A stretch of 64,000 nucleotides of DNA from Streptomyces sp. D2-8 (GTDB lineage Bacteria > Actinomycetota > Actinomycetes > Streptomycetales > Streptomycetaceae): NCBI RefSeq assembly GCF_023184515.1, contig NZ_JAAHBP010000004.1, positions 115,081 through 179,080 of the forward strand. The letters are read 5' to 3'. The notes beneath the pieces were generated by a model that was not told the origin of the DNA, searched no databases, and worked only from the letters and a program-made list of their open reading frames with translations. This document shows, piece after piece, positions 24,286 through 31,236 of this stretch. Position numbers and translations under genes: made by a program. The stretch's first letter is position 1. Each line of letters opens with the position of its first letter.

Positions 24286-24935
24286 GCGCGCTGCGGAAAC
24301 TCCTGGTACCGGGCTCTCTTCTTCTCGTTCCGCTCGCCCTCGTCGGCTGCGCGGCGGACACGGGGAAGGGCGAGCCGGCAAAGGCGAAGCCCGCCGACGC
24401 GGTCGTGTACGAGGCCGACTATCCCGCCTACGACTCGCTCGACGACATCGTCGGTACGGCCGACGTGATCGTCCGCGGTACCGTCGTCGACTCCCGGGTC
24501 ACGGAGTCGAAGCCCGAGGTCTCGACCGAGGGTGACCCGCTCACGAACCCGCAGGCCGGTCTCTCTGCCGAGGAGGCCGCCGAGACGGATCCGGTCGTGA
24601 TCACGGTCTCCACCGTCAAGGTCTCCGAGGTGCTGTCGGGCGGAGGGAAGGTCGTCGTCGGCGACACCGTCGAGGTCAGCCAGCTCGGCGGCACGCTGGA
24701 CGGGGTCGCCTACGAGGAGCAGAGCACCACCACGCTGTCGAAGGACGGCACGGAGTACGTGCTGATGCTCGCGGATCACGGGGACGCTGCCCCCTACGAC
24801 CTGCTCAACCCGGAGCAGGGGCTCTACACGGTCGAGGGTGAGGAGCAGGTCGAGCCCGTGGCCGAGGAGGGCTTCGACGACGTCGGTACGGTCGACGAGC
24901 TGGCCGAGGCGGCCGAGGCGGCCGTCCAGCAGTAG
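24282..24935 (+). CDS. Lipoprotein coupled to the metalloprotease
   Basis: A 217-residue lipoprotein with lipobox PLALVGC. The mature part has ADVIVRGTVVDSRVTES, VITVSTVKVSEVLSGGG, then EYVLMLADHGDAAPYDLL and NPEQGLYTVEGEE. This beta-rich domain is shared with the membrane protein at 25004-25651. Translation is coupled to the protease by ATGA overlap. It ends at a perfect bidirectional terminator. Function unknown; perhaps a cofactor, inhibitor or surface sensor. Confidence 0.85.
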   Translation: MSALRKLLVPGSLLLVPLALVGCAADTGKGEPAKAKPADAVVYEADYPAYDSLDDIVGTADVIVRGTVVDSRVTESKPEVSTEGDPLTNPQAGLSAEEAAETDPVVITVSTVKVSEVLSGGGKVVVGDTVEVSQLGGTLDGVAYEEQSTTTLSKDGTEYVLMLADHGDAAPYDLLNPEQGLYTVEGEEQVEPVAEEGFDDVGTVDELAEAAEAAVQQ

Positions 24936-24965
24936 GGCAGAAGGCCGGTGAGCCGGTTCGGGCAA

Positions 24966-24990
24966 GGGCCCGCGCGAAGTGCGCGGGCCC
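24966..24990. terminator. Bidirectional terminator
   Basis: A perfect 10-bp stem GGGCCCGCGC (24966-24975) with GCGCGGGCCC (24981-24990), five-base loop, between two convergent genes. Confidence 0.88.
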
Positions 24991-25003
24991 TCTCGGCGTG
25001 CCG

Positions 25004-25651
25004 TCACCCTGTCCCGGTCAGCCGAAGGGCCTTCAGCACGCCCGCGCTCAGGGCCACGTCGTTGGCCGGACCGGCGACCGGACGGTCCGCCTCGATCCCG
25101 TACGCGCCCTGAGTGGAGTTCACGAGGAAGTACCCGTCACCGTCCTCCTCCTTCTCCAGCAGGAAGACGTACTCCCTCCCCTCTGCGAGGGCGGCCGTCT
25201 CCGGCCCGCTCCCCGGCGTCGTGTAGGACACCTCGATCGAACCGCCCGGCGCCCGGCCCTTCGCGGTGGCGACCACGCCGGCCTCGGCGATCGTCTTGCT
25301 GTAGCCGTCGGTGGTCTCCTCACGGCCCGCGCCGAGGCGGGCCCGGACGATCAGCTGCGCGGCGTCCTCGAGCTCGGGGGTGGTGGAGTACTGGATCTCG
25401 TCCGCCATGCCGCTCCCGCCGGGGGACCCGGGGCTGCCGTTCAGGGCGACGACGACGGCGACCACGCCCGCCCCGGCCGCGGCCAGTCCGGCGGCGACCA
25501 GCAGGCCCCGCCGGCGCCAGGCGGAGCGGCGCTGCGGTGGGGCACCCGCGGCCCTGCCGGTCAGCTGCTCCACCGCGCGGAGGGACGCCTCCCCGGCGAA
25601 CGAGCCCGGAACGGGATCGGCGTGCTTGATGAGCGACTTCGTACGGTTCAC
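25004..25651 (-). CDS. Membrane partner of ECF sigma factor (putative anti-sigma)
   Basis: A 215-residue protein. GTG 25651 follows AGGAGCTGTC and overlaps the sigma-factor stop (25648-25651). An N-terminal cytoplasmic stretch (NRTKSLIKHADPVPG, EASLRAVEQLTG) is followed by one membrane helix (GLLVAAGLAAAGAGVVAVVV) and an outer domain. It lacks the HxxxCxxC zinc motif of ZAS anti-sigmas. The outer domain (AQLIVRARLG, EYVFLLEKEEDGDGYFLV, NSTQGAYGIEAD) is homologous by eye to the lipoprotein at 24282-24935. Membrane topology and sigma linkage fit a transmembrane anti-sigma or regulated target. Confidence 0.8.
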   Translation of the reverse strand: MNRTKSLIKHADPVPGSFAGEASLRAVEQLTGRAAGAPPQRRSAWRRRGLLVAAGLAAAGAGVVAVVVALNGSPGSPGGSGMADEIQYSTTPELEDAAQLIVRARLGAGREETTDGYSKTIAEAGVVATAKGRAPGGSIEVSYTTPGSGPETAALAEGREYVFLLEKEEDGDGYFLVNSTQGAYGIEADRPVAGPANDVALSAGVLKALRLTGTG

Positions 25652-26223
25652 GACAGCTCCTGGGAGGTGGGCGAGGGCATCGGGGAGGCGTACAGGTCGC
25701 GGAAGGCCTTGCGGGCACGGTGCAGGCGGACCCACACCGCCGAACCCCGGCAGCCGAGGACCTCGCCGGCCTCGGAGGCGCTCAGCCCGTCCCAGTAGGT
25801 CAGGACCAGCACCTGGCGGTGTCGCTCGGGCAGGGCGTCCAGGGTGTCCAGCACGTCGGCGTCCTCGTCCGTGGCCGACGGGCGGTCCAGTTCCTCGGTG
25901 ATACGCCGGTGCAGGTCCCTGAGCCGGAGCGTCGCGCGGTAGTGGTTGCCGAGGAGGTTGCGGGCGGTGACGAAGAGCCACCCCGAACCTGTCTCTTCCC
26001 CGGCCAGTTCGCGTTCCCACGCGATCCGGAACACCTCCGCCGCGAGTTCCTCCGCCGCGCTCCGGTCGCCCGTCCGGCGGTACAGGAACGCGGACACGCG
26101 AGGGTACTCACGCAGGTAAGAGGCCGTGAACCGCTCGGCGCGGACACGGTCGTTCCCGGTCTCAAAGGTCTCCACGCCCGGTACATGTCCTGAACCCGTC
26201 AGATCCTTACAGCGATCGGCCAC
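25648..26223 (-). CDS. ECF RNA polymerase sigma factor
   Basis: A sigma-70 group 4 factor of about 190 residues. Region 2 includes FTASYLREYPRVSAFLYRRT and AEELAAEVFRIAWERE. Region 4 includes ALPERHRQVLVLTYWDGLSA, SEAGEVLGCRGSAVWVRLHR and ARKAFR. It lacks the long C-terminal extensions of some ECF groups. The start is uncertain: GTG 26223, or GTG 26175, which would trim 16 residues; neither has a strong ribosome site. It heads an operon with the putative anti-sigma. Confidence 0.92.
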   Translation of the reverse strand: MADRCKDLTGSGHVPGVETFETGNDRVRAERFTASYLREYPRVSAFLYRRTGDRSAAEELAAEVFRIAWERELAGEETGSGWLFVTARNLLGNHYRATLRLRDLHRRITEELDRPSATDEDADVLDTLDALPERHRQVLVLTYWDGLSASEAGEVLGCRGSAVWVRLHRARKAFRDLYASPMPSPTSQELS

Positions 26224-26338
26224 TGTCTTCGGTCACCTTTTCCACCGGCCGTCGAACACCTGAGGGGAACGTTTTTGCCGCTCCCGGAAGAGTGAACGCA
26301 ACCCGTTCATCGGATGCACCCTCTCCGCTGGGCCTGGC

Positions 26339-26608
26339 TTGCGCACATGGTCACATCAACCCATGAGAGCTCGCACCGGATCTTCCAGGACCATCCGGAG
26401 GTTCTCGCTCCCGAACGCGGCCGCCATACTGGAATCGCTGGCCCGCGGGATGCCGTCGTTCGACAGAGCCACAGCGAAGTACTGGTGCGAATGGCTGGAA
26501 GTCGGACTGGAGAACATCACCACCTGCGCCGACCTCAACACCCTCACCCTCTGGTTCGACCGCTCCCTGACGGCCACCACCGCGCAGGACCTGTTCACCG
26601 ACGGGTGA
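26339..26608 (+). pseudogene. C-terminal fragment of an Rpn-like nuclease/transposase
   Basis: Residues from about 25 to the end (AAILESLARGMPSFDRATAK, then ITTCADLNTLTLWFDRSLTA, TTAQDLF) resemble the C-terminal tail of Streptomyces Rpn/PD-(D/E)XK putative transposases, which end in a Cys-Thr-Asp helix and an xxxTAxDLF motif. The nuclease domain itself is missing. It lies alone in a 450-bp gap between the sigma-factor gene and the MFS gene. I call it a remnant; identity is from memory of the family tail. Confidence 0.45.
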
Positions 26609-26675
26609 TCGGAGCCCACAGCCCGGGCCCGCCCCATCGCAGGGAGCGGGCCCGGAACCTCCGTCGAGACTCGGG

Positions 26676-28031
26676 TCAGCGGGCCTCCGGGGCAACCGGC
26701 TGCCCCGTCACCGCCACGCTCTCCGCACCCGAGACCGTCTGCGCACCCCTGCGGGTGTGTCGTACGAACGCCACCCCCAGCACCGCCAGGAGCGACGCCG
26801 CCGAGAGCGTGTACAGGCCCCCGTTCGTGCTGCCCGTCGTGTCCTTCAGGTAGCCGAAGAGCGTGGGAGAGACGAACCCGCCCAGGTTTCCCAGGGAGTT
26901 GACCAGGGCCAGCCCAGGTGCCGCGATCTTCAGGTCGAGGCCCGACTGGGCCATCGGCCAGAACAGGGTGGCCGCGCACTTGCCGCCGACCGCGGCCAGG
27001 GTCAGGGCGGCGAGGCCGAACCAGGGGGAGCCGAGCGTGGCCAGGAAGGTGCCGGTGGCGGACAGGACCAGGGCGATCGCCAGGTAGGGGCGGCGGTCCG
27101 GGGCGCGGTCGGTGAAGTGGCTCATCGTGTACATCGCGATCACCGCGCAGATCCAGGGGATCGCCGACAGCAGCCCGATCTGGAAGGGCGACAGCCCGCC
27201 GATCTCCTCCACCAGACTCGGCAGCCAGAACGTGATCGCGTAGCCGGTGAGCGCCATCGCGAAGAAGACCGCGGTCAGGACGGCCACCTGAGGGTGGAAG
27301 ATCAGCTTCATGCGGGACACCGACGGCGCCCGGTCCCGGGCCTCCCTGTCCCGTGCCACCGCCTCGCCCAGCGCGTCCTTCTCCTCCTGCGTGAGCCACT
27401 TCGCGTCCTGGATCCGCGAGACGAGGAAGAACCCGGCGATGAACCCGACCAGGATCGAGAAGGCACCCTCCAGGGCGAACATCCACCGCCAGCCGGCGAT
27501 GCCCCCCGCGCCGTGCAGTTCGAGGAGCGCGCCCGTGATCGGGCCGGTCACGATGTACGCCGTCGCCGAGCCGCCCAGGAAGATCGCACTCGCCCGGCCC
27601 CGGCTGGAGTCCGGCAGCCACTGGGTGAAGTAGAGCAGCACACCGGGGAAGAAGCCGGCCTCCGCGACACCGAGCAGGAAGCGCAGGCCGTAGAACATCC
27701 ACACGTTGTGGATGAAGCACATCGCCACGATCACCAGACCCCAGGTGATCATGATGCGCGTCAGCCAGACCCGGGCGCCGAACCGCTCCAGCCACATGTT
27801 GCTCGGGACTTCGAACAGCGCGTACCCGATGAAGAACAGGCCGGCGCCGAGCCCGTAGGCCGTGGCGCTGACGCCGACGTCGGCCCGCAGTTCGTCCTGG
27901 ACGAAGCCCACGTTCGTCCGGTCCATCTGGTTGACCAGCAGCATCAGGACCAGGATCGGCAGCATGCGGCGCAGGAACTTGCCCACCGCACGCTGCTCGG
28001 CTTCGGGTATCGCTGTCGCGGTGTCTGACAT
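26676..28031 (-). CDS. MFS permease, anion:cation symporter (ACS) type
   Basis: A 451-residue, 12-helix permease. It opens with RRMLPILVLMLLVNQMDRTN, FEVPSNMWLERFGARVWLTR and RFLLGVAEAGFFPGVLLYF, the marks of the ACS subfamily that imports small organic acids such as phthalate, hydroxyphenylacetate, tartrate or glucarate. The exact substrate cannot be read. The intradiol dioxygenase just upstream on the same strand would fit an aromatic acid, but a terminator separates them. A palindromic element lies just before the start. Confidence 0.92.
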   Translation of the reverse strand: MSDTATAIPEAEQRAVGKFLRRMLPILVLMLLVNQMDRTNVGFVQDELRADVGVSATAYGLGAGLFFIGYALFEVPSNMWLERFGARVWLTRIMITWGLVIVAMCFIHNVWMFYGLRFLLGVAEAGFFPGVLLYFTQWLPDSSRGRASAIFLGGSATAYIVTGPITGALLELHGAGGIAGWRWMFALEGAFSILVGFIAGFFLVSRIQDAKWLTQEEKDALGEAVARDREARDRAPSVSRMKLIFHPQVAVLTAVFFAMALTGYAITFWLPSLVEEIGGLSPFQIGLLSAIPWICAVIAMYTMSHFTDRAPDRRPYLAIALVLSATGTFLATLGSPWFGLAALTLAAVGGKCAATLFWPMAQSGLDLKIAAPGLALVNSLGNLGGFVSPTLFGYLKDTTGSTNGGLYTLSAASLLAVLGVAFVRHTRRGAQTVSGAESVAVTGQPVAPEAR

Positions 28032-28044
28032 CGTTGTCTCCCTT

Positions 28045-28080
28045 GCTGTACGCGTACATGAACAGCAATCACGTACGCGT
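28045..28080 (-). promoter_or_regulatory. Palindromic operator candidate upstream of MFS gene
   Basis: TGTACGCGTACA (28047-28058) is a perfect 12-bp palindrome, framed by GCTGT (28045-28049) and ACAGC (28062-28066). A further ACGTACGCGT follows at 28071-28080. The site starts 14 bp before the MFS ATG (28031), so a bound regulator would block expression. No regulator gene is adjacent. Confidence 0.6.
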
Positions 28081-28150
28081 TCTCGAAGGGACCTTATGGA
28101 GGCTCATCTTCCGGGTCAACGGGTTGGATCGAAGTCCATGTATGTGAATA

Positions 28151-28179
28151 GGGGCGGACGACATGTACGCGTCCGCCCC
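28151..28179 (-). terminator. Terminator after dioxygenase gene
   Basis: Ten-bp arms GGGGCGGACG (28151-28160) and CGTCCGCCCC (28170-28179) with a nine-base spacer, 12 bp beyond the dioxygenase stop. Confidence 0.85.
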
Positions 28180-28190
28180 ACCCGTCTCCC

Positions 28191-29177
28191 TCAGCTCGCG
28201 GAGGCCGACGCCGAGGCGCCCGGCTGGACCGAGTCCCCCGTGCCGTCCTGCGTCGCCTCGGGATCGACGCCCATGGTGAGCGTGGCGACGACGCCCTTCG
28301 CGATGGCGCCCTTCTTGTACTTCAGCTTCAGCAGCCCGCCCTCGGTGCCGTTGCCCGGGTAGATGGTGTCCTCGTCGAGGGTGGTGCGCGCCGCGGTGTT
28401 GGTGGAGTACGGCTCGACCTCGGCCGTGGCCAGCACGGACGCCTCGTCGAAGAAGAGCTGCCCGGTGTGGCAGGTCGTGCCGCCCTCGTAACCCGCGTCG
28501 GTCCAGGTGCCGTTCACGTGCACCTTGGTGTGGATGTGCACGCAGCGGCCCTGGTACCAGCCGGGGAAGACCGTGCGGAACACGACCTCGCCCTTCTTGT
28601 CCGTCCGCCACGTGCCGCGCAGATAGCGCTTGTCGTCGGTTGGCCCCTCGTGCACCCCGCCACCGCCTCCGCCTCCGCCGCCCGGAGGTGCGCCCGTGGG
28701 GGTCCCGGTCGGCGTGCCGGAGGGGGGCGTACCGCCGCCGCCCCCGCCACCGCTGCCCATCGACTCGTACCCGGAGTACACGCCCAGCGCGTTGCAGTGC
28801 CAGATGTCGACGGCGGCGTTGGCGAGCGGCTTGCAGGTGTCGGAGTCGATCACCTTCAGACGCAGGGTGAGCGGGATGCCCTCCTGGTCCTCGGTGACGT
28901 CCCGGCGGAGCTTGTCCGCGTCGATGTAGTAGGGGCCCTCGGTCGTCTCGGAGGTCAGCTTGTAGCAGGCCTCACCGGAGGTCTCACCGGAGGTCTCACC
29001 GGAGGTACCGGCCGTCGTCCCCTTGGCGGCCGTCGTCCCCTCGCCGGCGAACGCGCCCGCCGCGAACGAACCGCCGACGCCCGCAGCCACCACCGCACCG
29101 GCGCCCGCGACGACGACCTTACGGCGTGTCAGATCCCGCTTGTGTTTCGGCCCTTGAGCCGTCTCGTGTCCCGTCAT
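28191..29177 (-). CDS. Tat-exported intradiol ring-cleavage dioxygenase
   Basis: A 328-residue protein with a Tat-like leader (DLTRRKVVVAGAGAVVAA). The domain begins CYKLTSETTEGPYYIDADKL. It carries the iron ligands of intradiol dioxygenases: Tyr in LGVYSGYES, Tyr in PGWYQGR and the two His of CVHIHTK. Such enzymes open catechol-type rings; exported forms are common in Streptomyces but poorly understood. A Gly/Pro/Thr insert of about 35 residues (SGGGGGGGTPPSGTPTGTPT) interrupts the region after the first Tyr and is rare. Near the start GETS is tandemly repeated. The C-terminus is Ala/Ser-rich. Confidence 0.9.
   Translation of the reverse strand: MTGHETAQGPKHKRDLTRRKVVVAGAGAVVAAGVGGSFAAGAFAGEGTTAAKGTTAGTSGETSGETSGEACYKLTSETTEGPYYIDADKLRRDVTEDQEGIPLTLRLKVIDSDTCKPLANAAVDIWHCNALGVYSGYESMGSGGGGGGGTPPSGTPTGTPTGAPPGGGGGGGGGVHEGPTDDKRYLRGTWRTDKKGEVVFRTVFPGWYQGRCVHIHTKVHVNGTWTDAGYEGGTTCHTGQLFFDEASVLATAEVEPYSTNTAARTTLDEDTIYPGNGTEGGLLKLKYKKGAIAKGVVATLTMGVDPEATQDGTGDSVQPGASASASAS
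28971..29006 (-). repeat. Three 12-bp tandem repeats in the dioxygenase gene
   Basis: CTCACCGGAGGT occurs three times head to tail at 28971, 28983 and 28995. It encodes the GETS repeats after the leader, a likely hotspot for length change. Confidence 0.9.
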
Positions 29178-29248
29178 GGGAAAGGAAGCTAGGGAGCGCG
29201 GCTGTCAGGAACCTGGGGAAGAGCTGGGTGAGAGCCCTGGGTACGAAA

Positions 29249-29280
29249 GTGGCTCGGAACCGGTGCCGGTTCCGAGCCAC
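29249..29280 (-). terminator. Terminator after aspS
   Basis: Fifteen-bp arms GTGGCTCGGAACCGG (29249-29263) and CCGGTTCCGAGCCAC (29266-29280) just after the aspS stop at 29295. Confidence 0.9.
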
Positions 29281-29294
29281 TCCCGAGGGATCGT

Positions 29295-31058
29295 CTACTT
29301 CGGCTGCGGCTTGCGCACCGACAGGTGCAGCTCCTTCAGCCGCGTCTCCTCCAGCTCCGTCGGCGCGCCCATCATCAGGTCCTGGGCGTTGCCGTTGAGC
29401 GGGAAGGCGATGGTCTCGCGGATGTTGGGCTCGTCGGCGAGCAGCATGACGATGCGGTCGACGCCCGGGGCGATGCCGCCGTGCGGCGGGGCGCCGAAGC
29501 GGAAGGCGCGCAGCATGCCCGCGAACTTCTCCTCGACGGTCTCACGGTCGTACCCGGCGATCTCGAAGGCCTTGAGCATGATCTCGGGCTCGTGGTTCCG
29601 GATCGCGCCCGAGGACAGCTCGACACCGTTGCAGACGATGTCGTACTGCCAGCCGAGGATGTCCAGCGGATCCTGGGTCTCCAGGGCCTCCAGGCCTCCC
29701 TGCGGCATCGAGAAGGGGTTGTGCGAGAAGTCGATCGCGCCGGTGTCCTCGTCCTTCTCGTACATCGGGAAGTCGACGATCCAGCAGAACCGGAAGACGC
29801 CCTCCTCGAAGTGCCCGGCACGCTTGGCGGCTTCCACCCGCACCGCGCCCATGATCTTGGAGACCTCGTCGAACTCGCCCGCGCCGAAGAAGACCGCGTG
29901 GCCGGCCGCCAGCGACAGGCGCTTGGTCAGCTCGCCGACGTTCTCCTCGGTGAGGAACTTCGCGATCGGGCCGGTCAGCGAGCCGTCCTCGGCGACACGG
30001 ACCCAGGCCAGGCCCTTCGCGCCCTGCGAGACGGCGTAGTCGCCGAGCTGGTCGAAGAACTTGCGGGGCTGGCCGGAGACGTCCGGCACGGGCAGGGCCC
30101 GCACGTGCTTACCGGCGAACGCCTTGAACTCCGAGCCCTCGAAGACGTCGGTGATGTCGACGAGTTCGAGCTGGGCGCGCAGGTCGGGCTTGTCCGAGCC
30201 GTACTTCAGCATCGCCTCGCGGAACGGGATCCGCGGGAACGGCGAGGTGACGTGGCGGCCGCCGCCGAACTCCTCGAACAGCTCGGTCATGAGCTTCTCG
30301 ACGGGCTGGAAGACGTCCTCCTGCTCGACGAAGCTCATCTCGATGTCGAGCTGGTAGAACTCGCCCGGCGAGCGGTCGGCGCGGGCGTCCTCGTCACGGA
30401 AGCAGGGCGCGATCTGGAAGTACCGGTCGAAGCCGGAGATCATCAGCAGCTGCTTGAACTGCTGGGGCGCCTGGGGAAGGGCGTAGAACTTGCCCGGGTT
30501 CAGGCGAGAGGGGACGACGAAGTCGCGGGCGCCCTCGGGGGAGGTCGCGGACAGGATCGGCGTCGCCATCTCGTTGAAGCCCAGCGCCGTCATCTTGTGC
30601 CGGATCGCCGAGATGACCGACGTGCGCAGCAGGATGTTGCGGTGCATGCGCTCGCGGCGCAGGTCCAGGAAGCGGTACTCCAGGCGCCGCTCCTCGTTGA
30701 CACCGTCCTCGGTGTTGATCGTGAACGGCAGCGGGGCGGCCGCGCCGAGCAGCTCGACCTCGCCGACCTCGACCTCGATCTCACCGGTCGGCAGCTCGGG
30801 GTTGATGTTCTCGGCGCCCCGGGAGACGACCTTGCCGTCGACACGGACGGTCGACTCCTTGGAGAGCTTGTCGAGAGCCTCGTAGGAGGGGGTGCCAGGA
30901 CGGGCCACGAGCTGCGTGATGCCGTAGTGATCGCGCAGATCGATGAAGAGGATGCCGCCCAGGTCGCGCCGATTGTGCAGCCAGCCACTCAGCCGGACGT
31001 CGCTGCCGACGTCAGAGGAGCGGAGCTCGCCGCAGGTGTGGGACCTGTACCGATGCAT
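29295..31058 (-). CDS. aspS: Aspartyl-tRNA synthetase
   Basis: A 587-residue class IIb synthetase. The N-terminal OB fold is [20 protein letters not shown]. Motif 2 is [20 protein letters not shown] and motif 3 [24 protein letters not shown] insertion lies in the middle ([18 protein letters not shown]). Length and insertion mark the bacterial-type enzyme. In genomes without asparaginyl-tRNA synthetase this enzyme is non-discriminating and works with GatCAB; that point cannot be settled from this window. The gene is alone and has a parS site in its upstream region. Confidence 0.98.
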   Translation of the reverse strand: MHRYRSHTCGELRSSDVGSDVRLSGWLHNRRDLGGILFIDLRDHYGITQLVARPGTPSYEALDKLSKESTVRVDGKVVSRGAENINPELPTGEIEVEVGEVELLGAAAPLPFTINTEDGVNEERRLEYRFLDLRRERMHRNILLRTSVISAIRHKMTALGFNEMATPILSATSPEGARDFVVPSRLNPGKFYALPQAPQQFKQLLMISGFDRYFQIAPCFRDEDARADRSPGEFYQLDIEMSFVEQEDVFQPVEKLMTELFEEFGGGRHVTSPFPRIPFREAMLKYGSDKPDLRAQLELVDITDVFEGSEFKAFAGKHVRALPVPDVSGQPRKFFDQLGDYAVSQGAKGLAWVRVAEDGSLTGPIAKFLTEENVGELTKRLSLAAGHAVFFGAGEFDEVSKIMGAVRVEAAKRAGHFEEGVFRFCWIVDFPMYEKDEDTGAIDFSHNPFSMPQGGLEALETQDPLDILGWQYDIVCNGVELSSGAIRNHEPEIMLKAFEIAGYDRETVEEKFAGMLRAFRFGAPPHGGIAPGVDRIVMLLADEPNIRETIAFPLNGNAQDLMMGAPTELEETRLKELHLSVRKPQPK

Positions 31059-31093
31059 CGTCGTTCATCCAGTCTTCGCTGATCGGGGTCTGT

Positions 31094-31107
31094 GTTTCAC
31101 GTGAAAC
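31094..31107. other. parS: parS chromosome-partition site
   Basis: The 14-bp perfect palindrome GTTTCACGTGAAAC matches exactly the ParB-binding parS sequence of Streptomyces. It lies 36 bp upstream of the aspS start. Streptomyces chromosomes carry about 20 parS sites clustered around oriC, so this places the window near the replication origin. No other perfect copy was noticed in the window. Confidence 0.88.
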
Positions 31108-31236
31108 GCCTCCCCAGCGTACCGGGCAGGCGAAGATCGGCTCTCCACAGTTATCGATCGAGCACGCACCACCGTCGTTCGGGCACACGTCCGCTATGGG
31201 TGGCAGCGTTCGAGCGCGTCTTCTTAAAGTAGGGCA

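Noticed and set aside
29325..31082. 585-codon frame opposite aspS
   Set aside because: Antisense shadow of a fully conserved synthetase gene; Val/Leu/Asp/Arg-rich without motifs.
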